From Botryotinia globosa (Eukaryota; Ascomycota; Leotiomycetes; Helotiales; Sclerotiniaceae), in the NCBI GenBank assembly GCA_014898425.1, contig RCSZ01000012.1:1364001-1428000 (forward strand): a stretch of 64,000 bases of DNA. The letters run 5' to 3'. The position numbers and the translations under genes are program-made. Below the pieces are notes generated by a model. The model searched no databases and was not told where the DNA came from. It worked only from the letters and a program-made list of their open reading frames with translations. This document shows positions 34,890-48,699 of the stretch, in pieces. The number at the start of each line of letters is the position of its first letter. The stretch's first letter is position 1.

Positions 34890-37800
34890 TTGCGGTACTT
34901 CCGCTCCGATGTCGAGAAAGCTATCAGCAAACATGAGGCAGAACCATTCAAAGTATTGGACAGAATATCCTATAAAGTCGGTAAGTTTAGACAATATGTG
35001 CCTCCTGGAGCCCCTTGTAAATCACGTAGAGAATCGCTGGGTGCAAGTGGAACACATCCCTCTCTAGTCCAGTATACAGATGAGCTTCGAGACTCTTCGG
35101 ATGAGTAGGAAGATACTTTTCATGAGTGCTTAGACTCTTGGTCTGAGTATGTAGACTTTTCGCATGAGCGAGCTTGCAATTTAGACGTAAAAACTAGTCT
35201 ATTTTTCGCTCGTTTTAATCGAGCCACAGTTATTCTTGTATCAGCAACAGTCTTGATCCTGTGCAGCAACGCATATTGCAAGGCATAGAAGACAAAAACA
35301 GCGCAATACAAATGGAAGATGCGACTATGACAAGATCACAAATATGGCATGAGAAATTCCCAAATGCCAAGACAGAAACGCCGAGAACGATTCAATTTTC
35401 AAACCGAAATATCCCAAGGTTACTTCAAGACCTAGAATCACGAGAGAAACAACAGAAAGCAGAGGAACATCCCCAGCCGGCACTAATGACAATAGCCGTG
35501 AATCGATGAGACAACATGGCGCACACCAACTCTTCTCCAAAGCCTAAGCCCTAGGCCTAGAACACTTCCTTCTCCTTCCTCCTTCTCCCCTCGCAACCAA
35601 ATCCCCGCGACTCCAGCAGCGCAATCACGTTTCAAATCTTCAAACGGAAACCACACCCCGGAATACGTTTCAAATTCGATCCGACCCGACTCATCTGTAG
35701 CAAGATCCCGGTTCAATTGATTCTATTATAGAATCAACTTATACATCATGAAGAATTGCGATGAACTGTCAAAGCGTATTTTTCAACTAGCGTAGTGTAT
35801 TTCAATTTAGAGTTTGAAAGTTTATGGAGAGCTCTCGAAGTTTTCAAATTGATGTAACGGCAAGAAACATCAAAATATTTCAGATTACCTAATACGAAGA
35901 TCATCGCGAAGCTTTCCTAATTGGGTATAAGACTACCATACAAGACGGTCTGTTTGTGTTTCCGGACATTGCATTGTATAAAAAAAAGTACATGTTGAAG
36001 CCACAATATATCTATCATGTGTCGATGGTTTAGTCTGAAGCCTCGTGATATTTTCCGCGCAGAGTACGTAATCTACGTGCTACGTATAGCAGGTAGTGTT
36101 ACCGCTACTTCACTACATACTATACACCAAGTAGACCAGACGAGGTGGGGGAAGGATACTAGCAGTTGTTTCCGTGATGTTGATGAATGGGATCATTGGG
36201 ATGCCGAGTATGGAGTAGTTAGTGGTCAGCTTGAAGTCTTGGGTTGGGGTCCGGAGAGCTGGATGGAAGGATTTTTCCGTGAGCTTATCATTTGGATGAC
36301 AAGCATAGTTAGTTGGCCATGTAACGGATAACGGAAGACAAGACTTTCTTGGTTGGTATGAGTCCGAGTTATCCATATGGAATCTGGATGGAGATGACGG
36401 GAAATTTGAAGGCGGGAAAGATGGGGTTTGAGCCGTGTGTGTTTGGAGGAGGGAATGTTTCTAGGGCGATAGCTAGGTATGACTGACAGTACGGATTAGA
36501 TGTGGAAGCAAGCATACACTGTGTATATTCTGTATGTAGATGTTGAATATAGGTAGAGAACCCGATTAGTCTCCCCTGCAATATCATCCTCGTCAATTTT
36601 CAAACCTTGACGATTTTCAATTTACCAACCCGGAAATCACTTACATACATGCATTCAGATCGACAGCTTTGATTATCACTCTACAGCACATCAATCAATC
36701 AATCAGCCCCGAACGACAACCCTTGAAAGGCTGCCGATCTATTGCCCCAAATCATGGAAATTATTGAAGTCTGACAACAGGGCCGGCTAGACAGAGTAAT
36801 GTAGCACACGAGTGACACGACTGAGCACACGACCACGAATCTAACGTGGATTTTTATATTTAAGAAATTAATTGTTAGACTTTTAACTTTAACTGGTGGT
36901 AGATGCTTGGCATATTTAGTGATGGCATCGAGGTGCACTGTGGTCCGTGGAGTCTCAAGTCTTGACTCGTGAGGCTTAAATGGGGTTTAAGTGAAATATG
37001 ATGTACAGGTGTACCATTGTGATGGGACAAAGATAATGAATTGACTTAGATGTTCCTTGAACATCGGCTTTAGTTTTCTCCTTTCCATGTAAGACATTCA
37101 CGAATCTACTTCAAACTCCAAAATTGGTCAGCTATAAAAAGTAAATACACTCACTTTTCACGTCGTGGCCTCTAACGTTTCAACAAGTCATACTCGTAGA
37201 ATTTTGCAGCCAAAAACACACAAGGAAGCGTTTATCCATCCAATTTATCTGTCGTGGAACGTCTTTATTATCCGAATTGGTATGGAGATGACGCGTATGA
37301 AATATCATTTATGATTTGTTGACTCCATATCCCTTTCCGTTATTAGCGAGTTACATGATGTAAGATTACATCTCTCTTTTTATCTATCTAGGCTAAGTAG
37401 GTAATTAATGGGTCTGTCTATGTTTCCATGACCCCCCTGACTAGGTGATGAAACTTTTGTGTTTGGAGATGTTGTCTATGAAAAAGAGAGAGAGAGAGAG
37501 AGCAATATAGAGAAATAAAAGACTGTTAGTGGCGATGGATTGGAGGCCATAGCTTATGATCTAAATGGGTTAACAGCTAGCAGCTAAAGCAAAGAAGGAT
37601 TAACACGTAACTATATGTATATAATATGTATATAATATGTATATAATATATATGTATGGTATTAGCGCCGGCGGGTAGCCAAGCCCTGGGCTGACAAGAA
37701 AACATGGCATTGGCCTGGTCATGGAACAAGTTATCGGTTACTCGGGCTGAACCTTGTCGAAAGCTTTACAAGGCTTAGACTCTAAGTTCTATATACTCAT

Positions 37801-38907
37801 CGCTATCAATAATCACCATGAGATAGTCAGAAGAATAGCATCAGATCTAATCATCTAATTCTCATTGAAAAGATTCCCATCTATTTAACATAAGCCCCCT
37901 GGTATCAAACAGCTCTAAGTACTTAAAAAAGCTCGTCTACGTAATCCATCTGAAATATCCTAATTGCACTTGCTTCACTTCGATCACTTGCCGCGTAGAA
38001 CCAACCGCCGATTGGCTGAACATAACAACAAAAGCCAATGGATTCTACAACGCTACCGCGGCTACATGGCACTTCATGTTGCTTTCATCCCAGCCCATCT
38101 AATCAATCCATGACCATGACCGGAATTCATAATAATAAATCTTCTCGCTATCAAAGAGAAGGAAAGAAATGGAATAAAGTCCGAAAAATTCGTTGTTTAA
38201 TAGGTAGATCAGATACATGATACATCATCATACCACTCCTTTCCTTTTCTAGATCATGATCAGATTGAAATGTCCACAAAACTCCTTTCTTCCCCACTCA
38301 TACTTTTTTGATTCCATTTGTTGGTTTCTTGATTTGGTCTCGTCCTTCTCGTTGCCCTGTATCGCTTTCTCTCTCTCATTCTCTCACCACTCTTACTCTT
38401 ACTAAAATTGGTATTCCCAACCTCCAACAACCGAACGAGTACTTGCGCCGCGACAATTTCATCACCTTGCATGCATACATACGAGTTTGACACAATACCA
38501 AGCTCCTATCGATTTTCACAGCGCTCTCCTTCAAAGAGTTTACCTCGTACTTCGTATTCGATTTCATTTGAGTTGTCTCTTGGCTGCTTGGATCTTCTCT
38601 TGGCATTATTCGATCTCGGAAGTGAGGCACACGAGCACACGAGCACACGAGCACACTCCTGAGTCCTGGCTTGTTAATAGTTATATCAAGCGCTTTCCCG
38701 CTTGTATCCAGCAAGGTATATTTGATTCAGCCATTGAACCTCTGTTGCTCGGGTAATTTGGGAATTGGGTTAATTGGAAAGCGCGCGATTGTTTTCTGGA
38801 AAGCTTGATTATTTTATTTATTTTCATATTCGCAAGTTTTGTCAAGAATTGAAGGGAGAAGGAAGAGACACGGGCAAACGAACAAAAATTCACTCAAAAA
38901 TACCACA
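34890..38907. other. Intergenic region, possible NLR remnants at its start
   Basis: 34.9-35.5 kb contains short open frames in the NLR orientation that may be residues of a former C-terminus, but none aligns with a known repeat. 35.5-38.9 kb shows no gene. A (GA)n run lies at about 37,483-37,502 and a TATATAATATG repeat at about 37,615-37,655. The final part is the leader of the LicD gene. Confidence 0.5.
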
Positions 38908-39945
38908 ATGCGCCCTCCAACTTTTTTCGGCGCCATTGCCACAACATCTATTCTCCTTACCTCATTTACACACGCTTCCCCACGACCAAACGAAGAGCCA
39001 TCCACAGTGGTCGAAGAGAGAGAACCCGCTTTCCCACCTAAAATCAAGACCGAACACCACGACACAAAGTACTTTCACGAGCCAGGTGGAAACGATATAT
39101 TAGGACATTACGACATACGGTATTTCCAAGGAAACCCAGTCACTTATGAAGAGAAGCAAGATTCTCTTCAATATCTAATTAAATCCTATCTTACCACATT
39201 CCGCGAAAGAAACATCGAGACATGGATTGCGCATGGGACGTTACTAGGTTGGTGGTGGAATGGCAAAATTATGCCGTGGGATTGGGATTTGGATACACAG
39301 GTTTCGGCTGCTACGTTGGCTTGGTTGGGAGAGAATATGAACATGACGATGCATAATTATACGGCGAGAGCGGATGACGGAACGACTGTCACGAGAGAAT
39401 ATTTGTTGGATATCAATCCTAATCATGTGGAGAGAGTGAGGGGTGATGGCATGAATGTCATTGATGCGAGATGGATTGACGTGAGGAATGGATTGTTCAT
39501 TGATATCACTGGACTTGCAGAAGTAAACCCCAGTACACAGCCAGGAATCTGGAGCTGTAAGAATTATCATCGTTACAGAACGAGAGATATCTATCCATTG
39601 AGAGAGACAGAGTTTGAGGGCGTGCCGGCTCTTGTACCATACAGTTTTGACAGGGTACTCACGGACGAGTATAGTCCAAGAGCTTTAACGAAGACGTTAC
39701 ATGAGGGGTAAGTTTTTTTTTGGGTTTTCTTTCATCCCATCATCAATACTTCCAAAGTACAAAATTAACATCCCTAAAGTCACAGATGGAACCCCGAGCA
39801 AAAGGAATGGATTCCCGAACCCCAAATCAACATCCACGAAAGTGGTCTAGAAAGCCGAGATGAAAGCCACCCACACATGCCTCGAAGTATCCAATCTGGT
39901 GGTAGTCGCAAAGCCGGATTGAGAAATCTTTTGAACGTTTTGTGA
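38908..39945 (+). CDS. Secreted LicD-family protein (nucleotidyltransferase-like fold)
   Basis: Two exons, 38908-39707 and 39786-39945, separated by a 78-nt GTAAGT...CACAG intron, give 319 residues. The start MRPPTFFGAIATTSILLTSF begins a clear signal peptide (cleavage probably after THA or nearby). LicD-type landmarks follow: WIAHGTLLGWWW and then IMPWDWDLDTQVS, whose acidic cluster corresponds to the metal-binding DxD-like motif of LicD/fukutin proteins. LicD relatives transfer phosphocholine or related phospho-groups to glycans. In fungi they are secreted or Golgi proteins of largely unknown substrate, sometimes linked to mannosylphosphate transfer. The N-glycosylation motifs NMT and NYT lie in the middle. 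The C-terminal exon is hydrophilic (HEGWNPEQKEW...). The gene is intact. An upstream in-frame extension exists but lacks ATG. Confidence 0.88.
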
Positions 39946-41875
39946 TTCTGGATGGACTTTCTGTTCTATGAAGGATTTTTCGGAATGTTGAAAACTAGGA
40001 GGAGAGGTCTATGAAAAAATTGGGGCAAGAAAGAATAAAGATAGACAGAGGAAGGAATCGCAGATGAGAAAATGATACCCACACAACCTTTGAACATACA
40101 GCATAGTCAACCACATCACGCGAGCACATATTGGCATTGGCATTTTCAAAATCATGCGAAATGGAGTGCTGAGGACTTGCAGGGTATGAATGCAAAGGGC
40201 ATTTTAATAGGCGTATTGGAGTGCGATTCGTCTTTTTTTGTGGATGTTTACTTTGTTGTTGTATATATACCTAGTAGGTGCCTACATATTGGAACCTGGT
40301 CGATGAGGGGATGTGTATATCAGATGAGATGATATGACAAGATGAGATAAGATGAGCAGAGACACATACTCACTCCCCGTGCGGGATTTTGTGGAGACAT
40401 CAGGATACAATACTCATACCCGCCAATTTCTCCTATACGAATGGCTGGGTGGATGGAAACGGTGATGGTAATAATAGGTTAGCAGAGAAGAAAGCCATGA
40501 GAGTCGTGGAGTTCTCGGTCGAGCTGGAATAAATGCATGGGGAGGAAAGATGAGGAGGTCGATTGATCGGGACTGTGTGTCTCTTGGACTTGTATGTGTG
40601 GAGAAGAGAATGGAGTAGATGGTGCATATGTATGGATTGTATATGGATATCTAGATATATTGCATACAAATCAGATTACAATGATCGAATCAGATTTTTC
40701 TGAAGCAAATCGAACGTGTGCCGTAACTTTGGTTTTGTGTAATGGATAATGCGTGCTGTGATTGATTTGATAGAAACATGTTACATCAGTGATTAATATA
40801 AATAGGGTTAGCTAGGATATGGCTCGGAGGCTAACTACATTGTATTTACAGTATGTATTTATGTGGATGGTACGTATAATCTACTTATTGATCTGACATC
40901 TATACTAGGATATGAATAGTAAACTACTGGTTTAGCAGAAGTAGATCCATTTAATAGTTGATCAGGAGACGTGGGGTTCTCTATACGAGAATGAATGGAG
41001 ATGGAGAGATTTGAGGCGGGAGAGAAGTGGTGTTGTGTTGAGTGTTGCATATTGCATTGGGGTTTATTGAGGTGGGAGTGAAGTGCTGTGGATGGATGAG
41101 TTGGAGGGGATGGAGGTTTTTGTAATGATTGGAGGTATGGGGGGCTGGGGAGTGAGAAGATGCATGGGGGGGAGAGATTGGATAGGGAATAGGGGGGTTC
41201 GAGGAGGGATGTGTGGGGTAAGGTGTGGTGGGAGGATACATATATGAAGTGTTGTGGGTTGATCAGTTGATGCGAGGTGAGAAGGGGGGAATGAAGGGGG
41301 AATGTGAGTTGGGGTGGTATGGGAATAGGTTGGGGAGAGATGAAGTTCCGGGTGGGCGAGGGAGGGGAAGGGGAGAAAAGGGAGAGGTATGAAAAGTGAT
41401 GGTAGGAGCTGATGTTTCTACTACATGTAGTGCTTGAGCATTAAGAATGGAGAACGGGGAACAGTGAATATGTATTAATTAAAGAAGCGAGGACAGGAAA
41501 GAGAAGTTGTTGAATATATATATGAACAGTACCAAGAAATTTCCGCAGTGGTGTTACATGACTTGACGAAACAATTTGCAATCTCAAAATACGCTTGTAC
41601 AAGACGCCTACCGAATCTGATATAAGTATACACAAGTTACCAACACCCCGCTCCGACGACCTATGCTAAACAATCCGAATCCCAATATGTAAACCGAACC
41701 AGTTCCATTCTCATGTCAGACTTACATGAGCTTTCTTTCCCATGATAATACGGCTATATTTCTTTCCCACGACTCCTCAAAGTATTATGAACATAAACAG
41801 TCTAGTTTTCATTGTACTTTCGAACATGATGTTACAATCCTCTCCCTTTATATTTCCGTGAACAAGTTGGTGACA
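39946..41875. other. Intergenic region
   Basis: No supported gene. G-rich sequence at 41.0-41.4 kb yields only low-complexity antisense frames. Confidence 0.55.
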
Positions 41876-42443
41876 TCAGAGCCTGATATACACATCCACA
41901 CAATCCAACCTCCACTCTCTCTTTCCCAATAAATTTCTCAACCATTCGACTCCAATACCCGTCCATTCTTTGCTGGCTAGGTTCTTCTTCGCATCTTCTA
42001 ATGCTGTGCCTGCTAATGCTATTGCGGTCTTATTGAAAGCGCCGGCGTACATTAAAACATTGTCTATGGTTTCATTGGAGAGGGCTGTCTGATTGTTTAT
42101 CTCTGCGGATGAATACGATGAGGAGCGAGGTAAGAACCAGTTACTACTGAAGTCGAAGAAGCAGTGATCGGCCCAGTGACAGGAGGAGGCGAAGAGGATG
42201 AGTAAGAGAATTGAACAGTAGACGCAGGGTCGGTTGAGAAAGTAGGTGCAGATGAAGAAGAGGAAGATGAATATTGGAGATGCATTCGTGGGAATGAAGA
42301 GGAGAGGAAGCCAACTGTGTTGAGCGGTTAGTTTTGTTGATAAGAATAGTCATTCAAATATCTATTGATATTGTATTTGTTGATTTAGATTCGCCCCTAA
42401 TGGGATTGTATAAGTTCATGGCGTACCTTCTCAGACAAAACAT
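41876..42443 (-). CDS. Small membrane protein with 17-nt first exon
   Basis: This gene has almost no ATG-initiated frame because its start lies in a tiny exon. Exon 1 (42443-42427) encodes MFCLR plus two bases. The intron (42426-42315, 112 nt) begins GTACGC and ends CTAACCGCTCAACACAG, an ideal branch site and acceptor. Exon 2 (42314-41876) continues SWLPLLFIPT and closes in frame with TGA, giving 151 residues. Two adjacent hydrophobic segments (PIFIFLFFICTYF and SILLLILFASS) form membrane helices or a signal-anchor hairpin. A Cys/His-containing loop (CHWADHCFF) follows, then a soluble helical tail (ETIDNVLMYAGAFNKTAIAL, KEWTGIGVEWLRNLLGKREW). The function is unknown. Phase agreement across the intron and the protein-like tail support a real gene. 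Confidence 0.65.
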
Positions 42444-43374
42444 TTTAACAGGAGTATGCGCAGTGAGATTTCAAACAACTGGGACCAAGGGTCGTAATTG
42501 TATGAAATTATGCGATCATCCGTTGATGGCATGCAATGGCCCTTGGAATATGCAAACAGAATGTGATAAAGAATCACAATATATACCAAGTACTTAGTGC
42601 GATCGACAGGGGGAAGGGGTCCTTTCCCGTTGGTGTATTGAGCGAAGTGAGAAAGAAGATCCTATTGTAATACTTGATAGTATGACTATAATAATATCTT
42701 TGAAATCATAACGTTTGGATTTGTTTCAGTATTTGAGAATTTGTATTCATGATGGTATGCAATTAGATCTCTTCGCGCGATAAAATAAGATGGATTAACA
42801 ATTGGTCGGTTTAGATAAGCGAGCAATCCTTGACGCATCAGCGTCTATCGTCCAATTATATCACTGGAACCACAACTTTATATACGGAAAGAGCCAGGAG
42901 GTAGTCCAAGCTTGGCTATCAATTTATCCAAGGTTACCCGACCTGCTTTACGCGCTTTTTACCTCACAAATTCGCCTCACATCTGATCCGATCCTCCCTC
43001 ACCTTTATCAAACAAAACTCTACATACCTACCTCTCTACCTCCACCTCTACCCTTACCTTTACCCTTACCCGTAACCTCACATCTTCAACCCAAAATCTC
43101 TTCCATAACTTAGATCAACAAATCCTTCATTTGGTACTTCAACCTCGAAGCTTTCAATACCTTTGTTATTGAGGACAGTTTCTGCCTTGTATCTATTTAC
43201 AAGATTAGAGCTGTTGTCGATCGCTGAAAAAAAGTTATCGGCTATCTTCTTTTTCATCTTTGTTTCTTCAACAAATCCTTTCGTTACATACTCAAAACTT
43301 TCTTCTCGATATTGATCGATTCATTTTAATTTTCATTCAAAATATTACGCCTTGAGCGCGCTTCATTTTTCAAG
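42444..43374. other. Divergent intergenic region and EDC4 leader
   Basis: Separates the small membrane gene (minus) from the EDC4-like gene (plus). The last 350 bp are C/T-rich with ACCT/CCTT runs, typical of a fungal promoter and 5' untranslated region. No gene is seen. Confidence 0.55.
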
Positions 43375-46300
43375 ATGTCTGGATATCCGACAGGTTCTGG
43401 TGGTAATGATGGTCGTGGTTTGGATTCTCTATTTGCTCAGCTCCGACAACAGCAAAATCAATCGCAGCAACCGCAGCAGCAGGCTGCTCCTGTTCATCTA
43501 GAGCCAAGTTATAATTATTACAACAACAATAATCACAATAACAGCGGCTTCTTTGGTCAAAATCAGCAATTGCCTCCTCATTATCAACAACCTTCTGTTT
43601 CCTCGCCACTTCCTACCCCTCCTGTACATGGTCAACAACCTCATCATAGTTCTTCTATCATGAGCCCTGCTGATACCCCACATGCAGAACCCCGTCTTGC
43701 CAACCCAGTTGGTACCTCAACCAACGATAATCGTACTTCAAGCTTACTTAATTTGCTGAAGTTCAGCCAACCTTCTGCGAGCAAGTCAAATCATCAAGCA
43801 GCACCTATCGGCACACCACTCTCTCCATCTCGCGAGTCGTCCATGAGCTTCGGTGGAAACTCCGATGTTCTTGGTCAAGTCAGCGCTGGTAATCGTGGTG
43901 GTCAAGATCTTCTCGCTGCACTCATGGGAGGAGCACAGCAAAAGCCAATTTCTACCCCGCAAATGACTCAAACAAGTCCGCAATTTGCCAATGCTTCCCA
44001 ACCCCAGTCGAGCTTCGCAGCTGCGACTTCTCCACCTGCCGATACACAGGCTTATCTCCTTCGTCTTCTCAATCAACCAAAGCCACCTCAAACTGGCAAT
44101 GAATCGCCACATTTGAATACTGAGAAGGCATTGTCACCTCCAAGTAAAGCAAACAGCTCTTTGGACGATGTTGGTGATTTGGCACAAACTCTGGAAGATA
44201 CGAAGATTGACATGGATATGAGTATGATGGGATCTTCCGCTTTCGAGGGCAAGATTGATAGACCTCTCAGCAAGGACAATATCACTCCTCAGCCAAGAAA
44301 CAACCAGGGATTGTTCACCTACGTTAATCCCTTCGAGGAATTGGCAGCCTCGTCTCCACGCAATCGCACCCCAAAAGCAATCGCCGGTGGTCCATCAAGT
44401 TCGAATATTCCTGCACCTGCTTTCCAGATCTTGAAGCGACAAGATTCAACTGACAACAAGCGCAAGATGGACGAGAGAAGCAACAATGATAGTCCTGGCC
44501 AGGTGTTCTCTAAGCGTAAGCTTGGATCTCCTGCCGTGTCCTCTGGACCGCCTACACCACTCCCTGACGGGCGTACTCAATTGGAGGCTCTGATTGGCAT
44601 TGGCGCCCCAAGCCCAGCTTTAGCTTCCAATGGCAAAGGCAAGGAAACTGTTAGCCATGCTCTTGAGGAAGTCGGTGATGTAGTTGATAACCAAGTTCAA
44701 GAAGCTTTAGCTCGTGCCAAACAGGAGGCAACTACTGCTGAGATTGAGAAGGACTTGCGGAACATGCTTGCTGCTGAAACCGAGACACAATTCGAGGATC
44801 GTGCACAAGTCGCTGCTACAGCTATCAAGAAGGTGCTTGACAAGGACGACACTGTTCTTGATGATTTGCCTACTCCAATTGCTAATGAAGTCAAAGAAAT
44901 CATTGATGACGCTGCAAATGGCCATATTGCAGACAGCTGGGAGAGTGCAGATGCTGCCGAGGATGCTCCACCCAATTACGATGAAACTGTTGTAAAGGTA
45001 TTCAACTTCCCTATGAAACCATGGACCTCAATCACTATCAAAAATAGCGAAGAAGGTCGCCCTAGTTTCCGTGACGAAATCATTATGGATATCGCTCGTC
45101 TCAAGAAAGAGTTTGATCAAATCGATCGCACTCTAGTCACTGCCTCCTCAAACTTTATTGTCTATGGCATGTCAAAGAATGGAGGCATTCGTATCATTAG
45201 ACAGGCTGATGGCAAGGATTCTCGACTTTTCACTGAAACACATGATCGTATCTTCAACGTTTCGACGTCTAGTGCCCCAGCGGATCTCAAGGAAACTATC
45301 ATCGGTACTGGTATTAGTGGCACTGTTTACTGGGCTATTGTCAAGGACGGCGAAGGAGATTTTATAGAGGAAAACCATCCTGAAATGCATGGCTTTGCTC
45401 TTCCTCCTATTCAAACTCCAGACAATGAGTCAGCTGGCGGTGTACTCAAGACCAGAGCTAGAAAGAGCTCAAATCATCCTGAGTTTTTCGCCGTCGGGCG
45501 CGGAAAGTCCATCCAAATCATCTACCCATCTGTTATCATGAAGAACTCCTTCCTGAAAAATGGAAAAGAGCGTATCGTTGATACGGACCGCTACCTCACC
45601 CACCGATCTCTCAAGGTCAACACCGGCAAGGCAGGCAAAGACTTCACATTCAGTGAGGATGATACAACTATTGTTTCACTTGACAAGGCTGGACGAGTCA
45701 AGTTCTGGGATGTTCGCCCTCTGACTCAGATCCCGGAAGGTGAGCTTCACCAAAAGGCTCCTCCCGTCGAGATCAAAGAGCCACTTACGACTCTCATCAC
45801 AACTCCCGCAACTGAAAAATCATGGCCTACTTCGGTCTTGTTTGTTGATAAGCTTCGCCCTTATCAAAAGGGTGGTCCGCTGCGCTACATGATTGTTGGT
45901 ATGAAGCAAAATCATACTTTACAATTGTGGGATCTTGCTTTGGGCAAGCCTGTTCAGGAAATCCACTTGCCTCACAGCAAAGAATCGGATGCTGTTTGTA
46001 GCGTCTTGTATCACCCTGCAACCGGTGTAATTGTGGTTGGACATCCTACACGAAATTCGATCTATTTCCTTCACCTTTCTGCTCCTAAATACAACCTTCC
46101 ACGCACTGTTACCCAAGCTGAATACGTTGAGAAGCTTGCAACCAATGACTCCAGTGTTTCTAAGCCAGATTCTACTGCTGTTGTCAGTGGCATGAGAGAA
46201 TATTCATTTGCCAGCAAAGGTAATCTTAGAAGTTTGGACATCTTACAGAATTCTGCTTCCCCACCTGCTCGTGGAGAACCAATTACTTTATTTGAGTTGT

Positions 46301-48211
46301 ATGCTATGCACTCTAAGGGTGTGACTTGCCTCACCATTAAGCAAGCCGATCTAGGCTGGGATGTCAACAATAAGTGCATCTCTGCAGTTGTGGCTGATAG
46401 AGTTGGAGCTGTTACCATCGATACATTGAAGGAGATCAGCACCGCGCCAATTGCATCTGAGTCAGGCGAAACCGCACCAGAGCCTTCACCTGCGCCAGTC
46501 CCTACTCCTACTAGGATTATTCAACGCCCAGCTACCAAGGACAGCTCTCCTAAGGAAACTAAGAAGGTTGCGCAGACCGAGCCATCTTCTTCAGCACCCA
46601 AGGCTGAAGAGAAGGCTGAGAAAAAAGAAGCTCCGGCCGCACTTGCCAACGGTAGTATTGCCGGCGCTAGCGGGACTGACAATAAAGCCGAAAAGAAGAA
46701 GCGACGCAAGGCCAACTCAAATTCCGAATCTTTGTCAAATTCCTCTCAAACCAAAAACATCGCAACGGAGAATAATTTGGCATCAAGAAACAACAGTACT
46801 TCTCGCGCAAATATGAATATTATTCCAGATGTTGGTACCTCTTCAAGTTTGTCAGCGCCTGGCTTGACGGATGAAGTTCTCAAGGAGATTGAAGGTCGCG
46901 TTTCTGGAGAAGTGAAAAAATTACTTAATGATTCCTTCAACACTTTGGATCAGAGAATCAAGGATGACAGACGTACCCAAACTGCCGTCGCTGATGCAAA
47001 GCAGGATGCTGTTCTTCGCCTTGTCTCTAGCACTCTTACTGGCAACATGGAAGAATCATTGAAACGTATTGTCAATGGAGCTTTGGAAAACTCTATCGTG
47101 CCTTCCATTGAAAATATTACCTTGAAGACCGTCGATCAACGAGTTGCTCCAGCTATTGTTAGTCACTTGAATCAAACCTTGCCACGAGAATTGCAAAAGG
47201 TCCTTCCAGATGCTGTCAACAAGGTTATGCAACAACCTCAACTTCTAAAGCTGATGTCAGAAACCTTGGCCAAGAGTGTCTCTTTCTCTTTCGAAGAGCA
47301 ATTTGCTACTCTCTTGAACAACAGCATCACTCCTGCTTTTACCCAATTGGCAGTCAACACATCTCAACGTGTCGCAGCTGATGTTCACCGCCAAGCACAA
47401 GAACAGATTGGTGACATTGAACGTCAACGACATGCCGACAGCCTTAAAATCGAACAACTGACTCAACTTGTCCACGGCTTGACTGAGACCATTTCATCCA
47501 TGGCTTCTGCACAATCTGACTTCCAAGCTCAATTCTTGCGTGTTCAACAGAGAGATAGACAGGGTTCATCTCACCGTGCTAGCCCTGGAATAGGTCACAA
47601 CTCCAGCAGACCTTCTGTTTCCTCAGCACTCGCAGCTCCTCCTGTTGTCGAAGAGAAGTCGCCACAGGAGCTTGAGTATGAGGAGATGTTCAAGCACATT
47701 CAAGCCCCCATGCAAGAGGGTAGATTCGAAGATGCTGTTGTCCGTTGGTTGCAAACTGGTAGGGAGCAAGAGTTCTTTGCAAGATACTTCTGTAGATTCT
47801 CTCCAAAATTCATCACTGAGCTTAGCCCACTTTTGCTCCTCAGCCTTGGCGCTATCATCACCATTGAGTTGACTGATGATCTGATGAATCAACGTCTTGC
47901 CTGGACCGAAACCATCTTGAACTCCTTCCAGATCAAGATGGTCAGTGGATATCTTGTAAGTTTTATGTACTCCTTTGGCGTTTAATGTATACTAATATTA
48001 TTTGCAGGATGATCAAGTCGCCGATCTGGTTCCTAAGATCATGAACATTTATATTCAACGCCTCGAACATCTCTTTATGCGCATCACCAACGTTGCCCCT
48101 GCTGATCCCCTTCTCAAGCAACTTTCTCAGATGGTTTCCACTGCGAATCGTATTTTGGAGCTCTATCGTGAGCGACCATCTTCTCGCCATATGACCGGCT
48201 TTTCTCAATAA
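43375..48211 (+). CDS. EDC4-like mRNA-decapping scaffold (P-body protein)
   Basis: Two exons, 43375-47955 and 48008-48211, with a 52-nt intron (GTAAGT, TACTAAT branch, TTTGCAG), give about 1594 residues. Residues 1-60 are Gln/Asn-rich and prion-like (RQQQNQSQQPQQQ). Residues 60-520 are Ser/Pro/Thr-rich and disordered. From about residue 540 a WD40-type beta-propeller begins (VVKVFNFPMKPW, later KVKFWDVRPL-like RVKFWDV and LQLWDLALGKP), to about residue 1000. A Lys-rich linker (KAEKKKRRK) and a long helical segment follow (about 1150-1400). The C-terminal domain (EYEEMFKHIQAPMQEGRFEDAVVRWLQTG...LLLLSLGAIITIEL) matches the EDC4/Ge-1 C-terminal helical repeat used for self-association and decapping-enzyme contact. 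Known role of the family: scaffold joining Dcp1/Dcp2 and activating cytoplasmic decapping. Intact. Confidence 0.92.
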
Positions 48212-48699
48212 GAGCGTCCTCGGTACTACGAATAATCACATTATACACACTCCGGGTATCTTTTTTTTGAGGGGTGGACAGTCTGCAGTGGATTTTTTCC
48301 GGATTTCCAGTAGCTACGCCAAATCTCTTCATTGAGAAATTTCTAGTTTATTATGCTTATTACTACACCAAATATTGAACACTGATACGGCCTTCTCGCA
48401 AATAGCATTGGCTCTCGAGATACTGGAATGTTCTCAGCCTTGCTATCCATTAATTCTTTTTCTGCGGATCTTCTGGCTTTATGTTCACATGATATTTTCA
48501 AAAATTTCTTTTTCTTGACTTTCTTTCCACTTATTTTTTGTGCCAATACCAGCGAACCAAATCGCGTTTCTGCGTATGTTTTTCTACTACCTACATTTTC
48601 AGGTGCATGAGCGACATACAAAACACTATCTGGTTATGAAAATTTCATACTTTGGTCGGTGAGGGGAGCTATTGGTTGGCTCGGGTCGCTGAAAAGGGT
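48212..48699. other. 3' flank between convergent genes
   Basis: Short interval downstream of the EDC4-like gene and of the probable minus-strand gene. A minus-strand frame of about 95 codons (48343-48639) with Lys-rich and RREP-like sequence could be a last exon of the latter, but I cannot place a splice junction. Confidence 0.35.

Noticed and set aside
44000..47500. Numerous antisense frames of 60-120 codons across the EDC4-like gene
   Set aside because: Shadows of a strongly coding plus-strand frame.
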